From Ricinus communis (Eukaryota > Streptophyta > Magnoliopsida > Malpighiales > Euphorbiaceae): a DNA stretch of 64,000 bases. Position 1 is the stretch's first letter, and each line of letters opens with the position of its first letter. Positions 50,005 to 61,213 of the stretch are shown piece by piece. Where the stretch lies: NCBI RefSeq assembly GCF_019578655.1, contig NC_063259.1, forward strand, positions 23,423,277 through 23,487,276, written 5' to 3'. The notes under the pieces are model-generated. The model had not been told where the DNA came from and did no database searches. It saw nothing but the letters and a program-made list of their open reading frames with translations. The translations under genes were made by a program, and so were the position numbers.

Positions 50005-51339
50005 AGATTTTTACTAAACCTTTTTTCAATGGACTTGAGCTGCCATCGTAGAAAAGCCCTATGAGAGACCCAAAATAATATAAAATGTAAAAGTTGGGCC
50101 AAAATATCAATTCAGACCTAATAATATTAGAAGAATTAAATTAATATTTGGACTTCCATGTCAGTCCAAAATACATATCCATGTCTTCTTCCCACTTGTT
50201 TTCCTTTTTTCTTCTTTAAACATTTGGTGTTTTGTTTAGCTACTCCGATTTAGTGGCAGCCTATTATTAAAATAAGTAATGTGCATCAAATAATTATAAA
50301 ATCAAGTTTACAAAATATATTAATATTTGGACTTCCACATCGTTTACACGCACGGACCGTTTTATTATTTTAATTATAAAATCAGTTTATAAATATAATT
50401 TAATAAATTATTTAATATTTAATATTATTTTATATGATTTTAGTAAACTAATTAGTTTTAAATGTATTTATTTTTTAATTTTTTATTAATGTAATAATAT
50501 AAAAATTATTTTTAAGATATTTATTTATTAATACTAGTATTATATAAAATTTGATATTACTGTTTTTTAAAAATTAGATATTACTATATAATTAAAAATT
50601 AGTTTAATAGTGAATATAATATTAAAAATATTTTTTCTATAATTAGAAACATTATCTAATTAGAAAACTAATTTATTAGTTAATATAATATTAAAATATA
50701 ATTAATATGTTATTTTTTTAGAATGATCATTATCTAATTAGAAAATTAATTATTATCTAATTATAAAACTAATTTATTATTACATATTATTTCTTAAGAT
50801 TAGAATGAGTGTTTAATTAGAAATATAACTTATTAATCAATAAATTAATAAAAAAATCACAAAATTACACATAAGCTTAAATCATATATGTCAAAAATAA
50901 ATACCCGTGTCAAAATAAAAAATTTATATATCGGAACTTAAATATACATATAAAAAAAATTAGATCTCAAAAATTAATATATATTTATAGATATATATAT
51001 ATATATATCATGTTTTTATTATTAAAAAAAATACTTAAAATATACATATTAATTACTCAATAATTTGGTGCAATATTACTAAGAGTAGCTAAGAATTTTC
51101 TATTTAATATAATTAGAAGAAAAAAATCAAGTTTGGGATTGAAAGAACTACACAAAATTAAAGAATTAAGATATTTTTAATGTAATCTTTTCCCATCCGT
51201 AAGAATCTTATTCAGTATGCTATATATTACTCTATATTATTAAATAAAGAGAATTAAAAAATTCCTTGAAGAAAAATAACTAGTAATAAAATTAAAGAAA
51301 CAAACACAATTAATTAAAGATCAACAAGATGAAGCTATA
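50005..51339. other. Intergenic with AT-rich dispersed repeat
   Basis: Includes an 8-bp perfect hairpin at 50147-50170 (TTTGGACT / AGTCCAAA) and a dispersed AT-rich repeat (own entry). No gene is recognised. Confidence 0.5.
50590..51010 (-). repeat. AT-rich dispersed repeat, inverted copy of LAR intron 1 repeat
   Basis: Read on the minus strand, this stretch follows the same order as 35948-36465 (+): (TA)n, GAGAT-TAAATTTTTTT, a segment with TATATATTATTTTTGACA, then tandem units with TATTATATTAACTAATAAA and TTTTCTAATTAGATAATG. Matching order across several hundred bases argues for one repeat family and against chance AT similarity. It has no coding capacity. Confidence 0.6.
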
Positions 51340-51453
51340 CCTAACTAAGGGCACTGAAAAAGGCCATCTTAGTGGTGTAATTTTCAAATTAAGTGCTATA
51401 CAATTATTTAAATCTAAGGCCAATCAGCTTTAAAGAAGCTTGCACTTCATTAA
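51340..51453 (+). ncRNA. Candidate structured RNA unit, copy 1
   Basis: Shares two conserved blocks with the unit 286 bases downstream: CCTAACTAAGGGCACTGA at its start, and GGCCAATCAGCTT then AAAGAAGCTTGCACTTCA at its end, with less conserved DNA between. TTAGTGGTGTAA (51369-51380) pairs with TTGCACTTCATTAA (51440-51453), with a small internal loop and two wobbles. No known miRNA or snoRNA is recognised and the strand is assumed. Confidence 0.3.
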
Positions 51454-51625
51454 TGCAGTTGAAAACACAGTTAATCTAAAGATTTAGAAAAGAGTTTAAT
51501 TTATGTGGGATAAAAGTAATCAGATATTTTGCGTTTTGCCAGGTAAATGAGCAAAAAAGAATCACACATAATTAAAGAAGAAGAAGAAGACATGATTAAA
51601 GATGAAAGAGCTCAATATTACATTA

Positions 51626-51740
51626 CCTAACTAAGGGCACTGAAGAAATCCATTTTAGTGGTGCAATATTTCAGAGTTAAGTGGTAGACATTAATTGAAA
51701 TCTAGGGCCAATCAGCTTAAAGAAGCTTGCACTTCACTAA
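51626..51740 (+). ncRNA. Candidate structured RNA unit, copy 2
   Basis: The second copy of the unit at 51340-51453. TTAGTGGTGCAA (51655-51666) pairs with TTGCACTTCACTAA (51727-51740), giving 11 Watson-Crick pairs around a small internal loop and a loop of about 60 bases. Where the copies differ in the arms, pairing is retained. Confidence 0.3.
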
Positions 51741-54679
51741 GTTCTCCTTTTGATTTCTCTTCTTCTTAGTCACTTCCTCTTCCCCTTCTCTAACCCTTTT
51801 GCATGCCATTTCTAGCTTGATGTCTTAGAACAAGAAAAACAAATTCTTTAAATTAATGTTTGGAAATCTAAGAACTTATAAATGTAGGTCGAATTATGGT
51901 CAAGCACACCCAAGTTAATATCTCAATGTATTTGATGTCACAAACAATTGATAGTTCACCGCTATTATATTATTTTGGTTGAAATTTATAAAATTTATGA
52001 CATTTATTTGCAGATCCAAAGTTTATACGCATTGAATGAAGTGGAAATTAATTTATAATTTTATATGATTAAATTTAAGTAGAATTGGTTATAGCTAAAC
52101 TAAATTCTAACAAAATAGATAAAATTTCTAAATAAATTTTATATTAGGTTATAATATATTCTATAACATCAGAATATGTCTTTCAACTTTATCATATCTA
52201 TTCTATTTTTCTCTTATATTTTTTTATTAAATAAAATGAATTTTTTAATAGATTTCAACTAAATATAACATTAATTTGAAGCTAAATAAGAAAAAAATTA
52301 AATTTTAACTTTTTTGAAACAATAAAATGGTTACAACTGTACCTAATATGAATAGTATCATATGGAATTAAAAGAATTTTTTTTCAGCTCGATACAAATC
52401 GATTTTTCATTATCGATTTAGTTCCAACATACTGTGCTTGTACATTTATAATTTATTATTACTATTTAAATATTTATCTGACAATTGTTTGCAACTTACA
52501 AATTAAAAATATAGTAACAAAATATAATCATTATACTTTATACATAGTTAATCATTCAATTAAGAAATTAAATATTCATAACTCTTTTAATATTTAATGC
52601 TAGTAAATCAAATATCTGAAATAAAATAATGATATTAAGTGTTTTAAACTAGTAAAAACATTAAATCATATTTGGTTTAATATTGGCTCGATTTTCCTTA
52701 AAAATATCTTAACATACTATAAGATTAAATTTAATTTTAATTTTTTAAATTAAAATCATCAAAATTTATGCTCAATTTTTATAATTATATACAAAATAAA
52801 ACAAAAATTTTAAAGTTCACACAACCTGAATAGCGAGACTAGTTGCAATAATACTTCGTTATCCGTTCCAAATATATAACTTTCATCGTAAAGAAAATAT
52901 ATTTATTTTCTTAAAAGTAAATATGATATTTAATTGATTAGGAACTAATAAATATCAAACTTCAAAAGGTATTATATATAAAAAAAATATTTCTAATAAT
53001 TATCAATTATATTGACGGAGCATTAAATTATAATTTTCAAAGAAAGAATATTTTACTCGATGGCACTAAGCTATTTATCGATTTTATAGTTGTCTTTTAA
53101 CAAATCAGATTGTTTAGATGTCGGATTGAATTTTATTTTTTTCACCACTCCTATAGAGGGACAACTCAATAATGAAAAGTCAACACTGCCATAACAGAAG
53201 ATCATAAAACCCTAAAAAATACATTAATAGTTATTGACTAAAACTAATTAATATAAAATAAAAAGAAAAAAAAACCATCATCGATCTAAAAGAAATCAAC
53301 GGTTGATCAAAGAATAAATTTTTAATATAAAACAAAAAAAATAGAAATAAAGAAAAGAGACGCCTACATATTTACAAATTTGTAAGTTTAATAAATGCTT
53401 ATAGTGGAACTTCATAAATATGTGATTTTTGTTAAAAATACTTTATACATATATATATATGATAAAGAAATAATTTAATTTTTCATCAATTTATTACTAT
53501 ATATAAATCATGCATGTTAAGGTTTGAGTGGATGAGATACTAATTAAAAAAAATAATTCAACTAAATTGTAAATTTGTTAAATCTCTATTCATAATATTT
53601 AGTCATACAAGTCACATAAAGACATGACATACGCATAAGATAATCACATTTACTGCACCTGTGCTTCAAGTGATACTGGGATCTGAAAAACAATAATCTT
53701 ACAATGGAGTCCCCAACAATGTGATAAATAACCTGGCTACTTTTATGCTGGAAAAACAATAATGAATTTAACATAATCTTTGGAAAGCCACTCATCTTTA
53801 TAATATAATTGATTCCAGATTGATGCACGTTATGAAATTGAGGAAAACATAATATAATAGATGTCCTGAAATTCCTCTATGCAAATGGAATTAAGGGTCT
53901 TTCTTTTTGTTTTTTTAAATGAGCAAGAAATAGATTATGTTATCAACATTTCTGTAATGTCTTTGGAATGTGAGATTTGGCATGCGTACATTATTCTTCT
54001 CTTTTCGACCATCATTATATGCAATTTATAATCATCTCAGTGATTTTTAATAAATTGTAAGCAATATTATAATCTATGTCCAGCACTTGTACAAATTACT
54101 TGGAATGACAACAGACATCATTGCCTGGTGTAATAATGTAAGATTCCTGTTGTGCAATTGGTGGTGAGATCATACACAAAACAAGTAAGCAGCTTAAATG
54201 TCAATTTGACTTTTAAATTAATTGAAATTTTTTATTAAAAATTTTAGTTCTAAATAATAGAATCGTTCAATACCAAAATGTATAACACTAATACATAAGG
54301 TTATTTTTCTATTAGTTATAATGTATGTACAAAGTCTAGATAAATAAATTTTAAATTTATTTAGATATACAATCAAATTTAATTTTCATCATTTTTAACA
54401 GGAGTATATTATTATTATAAAAATAATAGTAATATAATATTTAATATATTATTATATAATATAATATTTATTAAATATATTCAACCACTTTATGAGTATT
54501 TTTAGTTTCAGTATTTTGAAAAATTATAAAGAATAAAGAAAGAATTAATGGGCACATAAAAATTGTGAATTTATCAGGAAAATAAAAATTTAAAATTGGA
54601 ATCTACAATTAAGAACTTGATTAATTTTTGTATTTTCAACAACTCATGCAATTAAATTTTGAAATTATTAAAATTTTCG

Positions 54680-54681
<2 letters not shown>

Positions 54682-54742
<61 letters not shown>
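54682..54742. repeat. Long (TA)n microsatellite
   Basis: About thirty TA units, the longest simple repeat in the window. Strong cruciform or slippage potential. Confidence 0.95.
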
Positions 54743-54745
<3 letters not shown>

Positions 54746-55378
54746 TAAAAGAAAGAAAAGAGACTAGCCTAACTGATTGAAGAAAGTATTTAATAAGACC
54801 ACATATAATAATAATAAGTAATAACACATAGACAAGGAAGCAAGAAGATTGGAACAACAACAACAACAACATTGTAGTGATGATGATACTAAGAAGGAGG
54901 AGGTGGTGGGGGTGGGGACGTAGCAGCACATGACGAGAACATGGTCGTCACCATTCTTATGATGATCCATGAATTCCACCAAAATTACTGACGCAGATAC
55001 GATAGTGAGAGACAAAGAATTTGAGATTGTGTTTTTTCATGGGAAAAATCTTTTTCGTAGCCAGAGATACCTTATTTCCAAACCTAACTTAGCAAAATTA
55101 TATACCCACTTTCTTGCTATACTCTCATCTCTTTCCTTTTCTTTCTCACACAACCAAACCTGAATAATGCAGAACAAAAATGGGTAGGAGCACCACACCA
55201 AGTAATACCAACCGCACAATCCATATATATGTTCTCTCACTCTCTCTACACTTCCTATATATATTTGTATATATTTTGGAGTGATATGCAAGTACACAAA
55301 ACACACCATCATTACCTGACCAAGAAACAATTACACCAAAACACACGAAAAAGAAGACACCCCACAAGCAAAGTAAAA

Positions 55379-55406
55379 AGAAGAAGAAGAAGAAGAAGAA
55401 GAAGAA
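55379..55406. repeat. (AAG)n microsatellite, bHLH 3' UTR
   Basis: About nine AAG units, some 50-80 bases past the bHLH stop codon on the minus strand. Confidence 0.85.
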
Positions 55407-55457
55407 TGCCAAGAAAAATAAAGAAAAGAAAACATAATAAGGAACTCTTTAGTAAAA

Positions 55458-57466
55458 TTATAGAGACCTGTGCTGCTGCTGCTGCTGCTGTTGTTGATCA
55501 AGGACATTGATATTGGTTCTTTGTCTTTTAACACTCCCTGAGGAAGATTCATCACCGCCACTCTTCTCCATGACTGCTTTCAATGCTTCTTGAATTGAAC
55601 TTATAGAATACTGTGGTTGCTGTTGTTGATCTTCTTCATTGCTATTACTTGAGGAGTCTTCTTCTCCAGTTATGAATAAAACATTCTTTACACGACCACC
55701 AAGTGTTGTTATCTCAGCTTTTAGTGTTCTTAACCTCAGTGCTTTCAAGGTTTTTATTAGGTCAGGCAAAAGATCAGACCTATCTTCACAGCAAAGTGAA
55801 GCTTTTATTATGAATTTACCATCTTCGTCTGATGCATCCACTGTTAGCTCATCGATTTCAGTCGGTACTGGACTTGTTTCGGCTATCAAAGAAGTTTGGC
55901 GTTTAAGTTCTTTAACATGTTGGATCACCTCCGCTAGTAAAGAAGCTTTGTCCGTCTACAATATATCACAAGCAGAAACACAAAAAGAAGAAGAAGACAA
56001 TATTAATATGTCATGTTAAAGTTTGATGATTCTTGTCCATTAATCATCGAACCAAAAAGAAAGGAAGAAAGAATGAAACATATAGAGATCGATATTATGT
56101 TACAAGAAATGACCCAATAAAGGTGAACTTGTCACATTCTTTTAGTAGATTAAACTTGACATTAATCAAGACAGTATCATATTTATATATGTAAAAGCAA
56201 TCTTTTCTCTTTTCTGGTTTTCTTTTCGGTGAGTGAAAATGGTGTGTGGTTATAATAAAAGAGGATTAGGGCATGGCTATATCACTGACAAGAATGCTAG
56301 TCTTGTCTGGCTTTAATCTTTTTATTTTAATTTTCTTTTTAACTCACTTCTCTACTTAGTTTGACTGATATATCCGGCAAGAAATTTCCATGGAAGCTTT
56401 TCAACTGCTCTTTGGTTCCTCTTTATCATATCAACAGAGCGACATTAACGCTTATTCCCTTTTAGTTTTTCTCTCCTCGGAACTACCACACAAGTCCCAG
56501 AAGGAAAGGAATAATAATAATTATAATAAATAAACCAAAAGAAAAAAAGAAGAAGGTTGTATTAGAAGAAGAAAAGGTAACAAAAGACAGAAAATGTGAC
56601 AACCTTTCATATGTAAAGATTAGGTTTTCATGGATTGTTAACAGACCAGACATCTAACTAGAATCTTTAAGAAGAACGACAGAGATATCTTTGAAAGGGA
56701 AAAAGAGGGGGCTTATAGTTATAAGACCAAACAAAAAGTTTTATGACAATACATTGTTATATGCACATGCATGTTATTCTATACAACGAAACTTATTTTA
56801 GAGGGTGCCTTTATATTTGCCAAAGTTCTGAAAGATTATTATTATTATACGGACACTTACTTTGGTGGTGCTAGGTAGTAAGCTGCGTAGCTTCGCAAGA
56901 TGGTTATTGATTCTCTCTCTTCTTCTCCTCTCAGCCTCACTGTGACTCTTTGAAGCAGCAAGCGCCTTAGCATCCATGATTTCTTGGGCGGTCATCTTCC
57001 CTAACTCAGCTTGCAAGCCAAAAGGAGCTGAACCGGGCTGAACAACCGGTCCAAGAGTGTCGGTTATGATTCTAAGATGATCATGACTTGATGAACCATC
57101 ATATGCAAATTGCAGAGCAGGAGCTCTTCTGTTGAATAGATTACCATATGATGATGGCACTGGAGGAGGGATAAGAAATGGGTCGTGGTGATCACGATGA
57201 TGATGGTGATGATGTACCGGGTTGGAAGGGAATTGGGTCATGGCCGGGTTGAAAGAGTGGACTGGAGGGAGAGGCCACGGTAGGATTGGTGAAACTTCAG
57301 GGAAAATCAACCCTGACGATCCTCCTCTAGCTCCACCATACATGTCACTAGTTTGCTGTTGGTGTTGGTGTTGCATTTGTTGAAGAAGTAGCTGTTCTTG
57401 GTAGCCTTGTAAGTTATGAATAGTCTGAGAACACTCGCCTTGATCTTCTTCTTTCAATCCACACAT
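55458..57466 (-). CDS. bHLH transcription factor, TMO5-LIKE1/bHLH30 type
   Basis: Member of the TMO5 clade (Arabidopsis bHLH30, At1g68810). TMO5-type bHLHs pair with LHW to drive periclinal divisions and cytokinin synthesis in vascular tissue. Exons 56861-57466 and 55458-55955 give 367 residues. The N-terminus is Gln/His/Pro-rich (HQHQQQ, a six-His run at 85-90). The clade signature GPFGLQAELGKMTAQEIMD-type segment lies at 148-166. The bHLH spans about 174-222, with His175, Glu179 and Arg183 for E-box contact; the intron falls in the loop after Thr-Thr-Lys202. An ACT-like domain with FIIKASLCCEDRSDLLPDL and TLGGRVKNVLFITG follows. The tail has NVLD then eight Gln. The open frame extends 68 codons further upstream (to 57670), but family proteins start at MC, so 57466 was chosen. 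Known function is from Arabidopsis; the ortholog call rests on wording and synteny. Confidence 0.94.
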
Positions 57467-58105
57467 GTTCTTTCTGGACAAAATATTAGATTGAACTTCT
57501 ATTTCTTTGAGGGAGTTTTCATGGTGATGATGTGACGACTTGCTTTCTTGATGTAAAGATAAAAAGAAAACGAGAATTGGAAGCAAAACAAAAAAAAAGG
57601 ATACGGAAACTGGGTTTATACTTTTGTAAAGAGAGAAGAAGAGTGAAAAAAGGAATACGAACAAGGCCAAAAAAGAAGAATGTAAGAGACAGAGCTTGTT
57701 CTTGCTTTGATATGTTGTTAAATGGGAATTGAATGGATGGACTTTTCAGTGCTCTATACTCTATCTCTTGTGTTAGTGGAAGATGGTATAAAAACAGGAA
57801 AAAAAAAAAAAAGAAGAAAGAAAAAGAAGAAAAGAAAAGCCAAAGTAACAGAGAAAGAAAGAAGTTGGACTAGTTCTCTCTAGCTATCTCCAATCTAATA
57901 CAGATATTAGAGTCTCTTTCAATTGGGAGGGTGGGTAGGTTTTCTGCCACAGGCTTTGAGGGAGAGAAGAACGGTGAAGAAGAACCCTTTTTATCCTAAA
58001 CAAAAATTGATTCAACTAAAGCCTTTCCTTTTCCTTGGCACTTTATTGGGTATCTTTTGGGTTTCTTTGTTCTTTAGCTCTCTACTTTTGTGCTGATCTG
58101 CTGCA

Positions 58106-58142
<37 letters not shown>

Positions 58143-58770
58143 CTCTAACAATCTAAATATATATAGAGAGAGGGAGGGAGGGGTGTAAGTGTTAAGCAGT
58201 ACTAGTGCCCTTTCCTTTCTTCTTACGGCATTCTCTATCCATCCCTGTAGCTATCAAGGGTGGGGAGGTGATATCTTTTTGTTTTTTCTTTTTCCTCCTA
58301 ATCTACATATTACTACTATATCACATTAATGAAAAAGAAAAACATAATTTTGTTGTTTTGTGATTGGTTAAAACTGTATAATTACACTCTGTTAGTGCAG
58401 TTTTTGGAGAGAGAGAGAAGTGGGGATGGGAAACACAAAAACAAACACAGTGAACACACAACACACAGATTGTCGACCGACCAAAGACCGAAAAAGGCTG
58501 ATAGTATCATCATGATAAAAGGCTTAGCTAAACTCTTTTGCTTTTATTTTCTTTTATACATATTAAAGTTATAAACACAAACATATAGTATATTTTATTT
58601 TTATATATACACAAACAAGACTTAAAATAAATTCTTCTTTTTTCTTTTTTTTTCATTAGCTCGATAGATAGATAGCCTTGGTCAATCCCCCCACGTTCTT
58701 CCATACTCTTGGCTATTTCCACGCCACCCTTTCTGCTTCCCCAAGACCATGTAATCATTGTGTCTTGGAA
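57467..58770 (-). promoter_or_regulatory. Leader and promoter region of the bHLH gene
   Basis: GA-rich on the minus strand, with a (CT)n tract at 58109-58138 in + reading followed by TATATATA near 58156-58164. The GA-rich leader is typical of regulatory plant genes. No single core promoter element is certain. Frames at 57532-57732 and 58329-58574 are composition artefacts. Confidence 0.4.
58109..58138. repeat. (CT)n microsatellite upstream of bHLH
   Basis: About fifteen CT units, roughly 640 bases upstream of the bHLH start codon. It reads as (GA)n on the gene's strand, a common binding context for BPC proteins. Confidence 0.85.
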
Positions 58771-59423
58771 CACACTCCACCTCTTTCTATATACTCTCTC
58801 TCTCTCTCTAGGTAACTGAATGAATTAGCTCTCTTGCTTCACTACATTTCTTGGGTTTCAGTTACATGTATGTATATTCATGCCCGATGGATCTTATCTT
58901 ATACCAGTCCTTTGGGAATTTTGACACATTCCAGTGGGTAGGTGTATTGGAATATCTATTTGTATTCTGATAGCAAGCAAATGCCTCCCCCCCAGCCCTC
59001 TTCTTTTGGGGCTCCCGAAAGTTGGTATATGCTCCAATTTTCGCTTATATACAGTACATGTGTGGGCAAATTATATTTATAGTTTCTATATTATACATTC
59101 TAACATTGATAAATTTTTCCAGCAAGTGAGGAAAAATTACATGAATGGTTACTAAATTTTACACTTTATGAAAGGTATTAAAATTTTAATTTTAAAAAAT
59201 AGATAAGTAGTACCTTTTTATAATAAATAAAAGATTTTAATATTTTTTTGTTATAAAATGTAAAGTTTGATGATTATATATATACTTTACTTTTTAAGTG
59301 TGCTAGAAAAATCTTCTTGTGTTATTAAAAATTAAAATTTAGCAATCATTTAATTGCAAATCAAAATTTAATATTTTTTTATTATAAAATATAAATTTTA
59401 GTGACCGTTAATATAATTTAACC

Positions 59424-59424
<1 letters not shown>

Positions 59425-59470
<46 letters not shown>
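59425..59470. repeat. (TA)n microsatellite
   Basis: About twenty-three TA units. Confidence 0.9.
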
Positions 59471-59474
<4 letters not shown>

Positions 59475-61184
59475 AAGCCTTTTTTCAGCTCGTGCTAGCA
59501 TTTCGATATATTTATATATTCGTTGCCTTTTCATCATTAATTATAATTAAGATATGGGTTCTTCATTTATAGATATACAAACAAAAAAAACATGTAGGTA
59601 CTGCCCCCACAGTTCCAAATGGTGCTTGTTTGTTTATCACGTAATTTGAGCAGTAATAATGCGAAGCTTAGTTTAAGCCCATTGCGAAAAATCTTAATCT
59701 GTCTTAAGTTCTTTATACTTACATTTCTAGTATTCTCAGCAAAGAATATTTTAACAAAGGAAGGGTATTGTAGCTATATGAAAGAGAAGATTTGCATAGT
59801 GAAAAGCTTTCATGAAAAAAGAAGAAAAACATTATAAGAAGCCAACAATAGATTAATGAATGATTATGAGATGTGAGACATGTTGGCGCCTAAATAGAAA
59901 TAACTCTATTTAGTAATTGTTATCATAAAATTAATTAACATTAAATAAGAGGACTCAAACTCTAAATGCTTTCTAGTTAAAGAATGTAAATAAATAAAGT
60001 CAATCTACCTTTCACTATTAGAAGCTTTAAATTGTTTATTATAGTGACCAGTGAGGATTCTAAATTAAGTTAATGAATTCTTTAGTAAGTGATCTCTTTC
60101 ACCATCTAACAATCCCTATTTTTCTTTTCGCTTTCTTTTCTTCTTCTTCTTCTTCTCTTTTTTTTTTCTTTTGTTGGGGGGGACAATTAATCCCCATTTT
60201 TCTATCTTAATAGTTTGTTTAGCTATTATATAGACAAATAAATAGGAGTAAATTAAAATACCTTATCACATTGTCAGTTGGTAACATTTATTTACTACAA
60301 TAGAATAAACAACTGGGCATGGCCAAAAAGCACAAAGGAACAATAAACATGTTTGTAATGACTTTTAACATGTGGCGCGGTAATCCATAGCTTCTAATCA
60401 CTGTTTTCCTTATATCCACGAGCTCTAGCATTCGCAGCCACTGGCTTGTGCTATTTTGTTGGTCCTAAATAGGTTTGCATACTCCTTTTGAACCATGATG
60501 CGTTTATGGTAAAAAAAAAACTTACAAAAAAGAAGAACAGAAAGAAATACATAATAAATACCAAAAAATAAAAGGCTTAATTCACTTGACCAGCAATGCA
60601 TGAGGGGTAATTGCACAGGTATATAAGTAGCTGGGCTAACAAAAAGTAAAACAAATATCATTCCGCCAAGCTTCCCCTTTTCAACATAATAATTGTGTAG
60701 ATGAACACCTAGACCCATTAAAATAGTGTTGTCACCTTTTTTGTTACATAAATTAAATGAGCTTCTGCATATGATTTATTAATTTAGATTGACACGATGA
60801 GAAAACAAAAAAGAAGAAAAGAAAAGAGATTAGATTAAACCCACTAAAATCAAAGTATTAGTAAACTTATTCCCAATGCATACGTCTTTTGCTACATTTG
60901 TTGTGCTTGCATTTGCTAGCTAGCTAGGGCAAAAGGATTTTAATTTTGTATTTTATGTTGTATTTTCTTTTAAAGCCTAATGTGGTCACACGCATGGCTG
61001 CTTTGGTCCCCATTTCTTTTATATACTTTTCATCTTTTTGGAACCCTTTTTCTTTTTTCTTTTTTTTTTATTATTATATATATTGCCATGTTTTTATTTA
61101 TTTATTTTAATTTAATTTACATAGTGTATTCAAACATTTGATGATAGCTGCACTACCACTAACATTACCCACAAACAAGAAAGC

Positions 61185-61213
61185 CTCTCTCTCTCTCTCT
61201 CTCTCTCTCTCTC
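61185..61213. repeat. (CT)n microsatellite
   Basis: About fourteen CT units, about 3.7 kb upstream of the bHLH gene. Confidence 0.85.

Larger units (their letters stand above)
51741..55457. other. Intergenic, structured units to bHLH 3' end
   Basis: AT-rich DNA without a recognised gene. It holds a long (TA)n tract at 54682-54742. A GC-richer patch at 54880-54960 with (CAA)n at 54857-54871 follows. The part from about 55000 to 55457 probably includes the bHLH 3' UTR, with an (AAG)n tract at 55379-55406. Confidence 0.5.

Noticed and set aside
55639..56019. 126-codon plus-strand frame
   Set aside because: It is the complement of bHLH exon 2.
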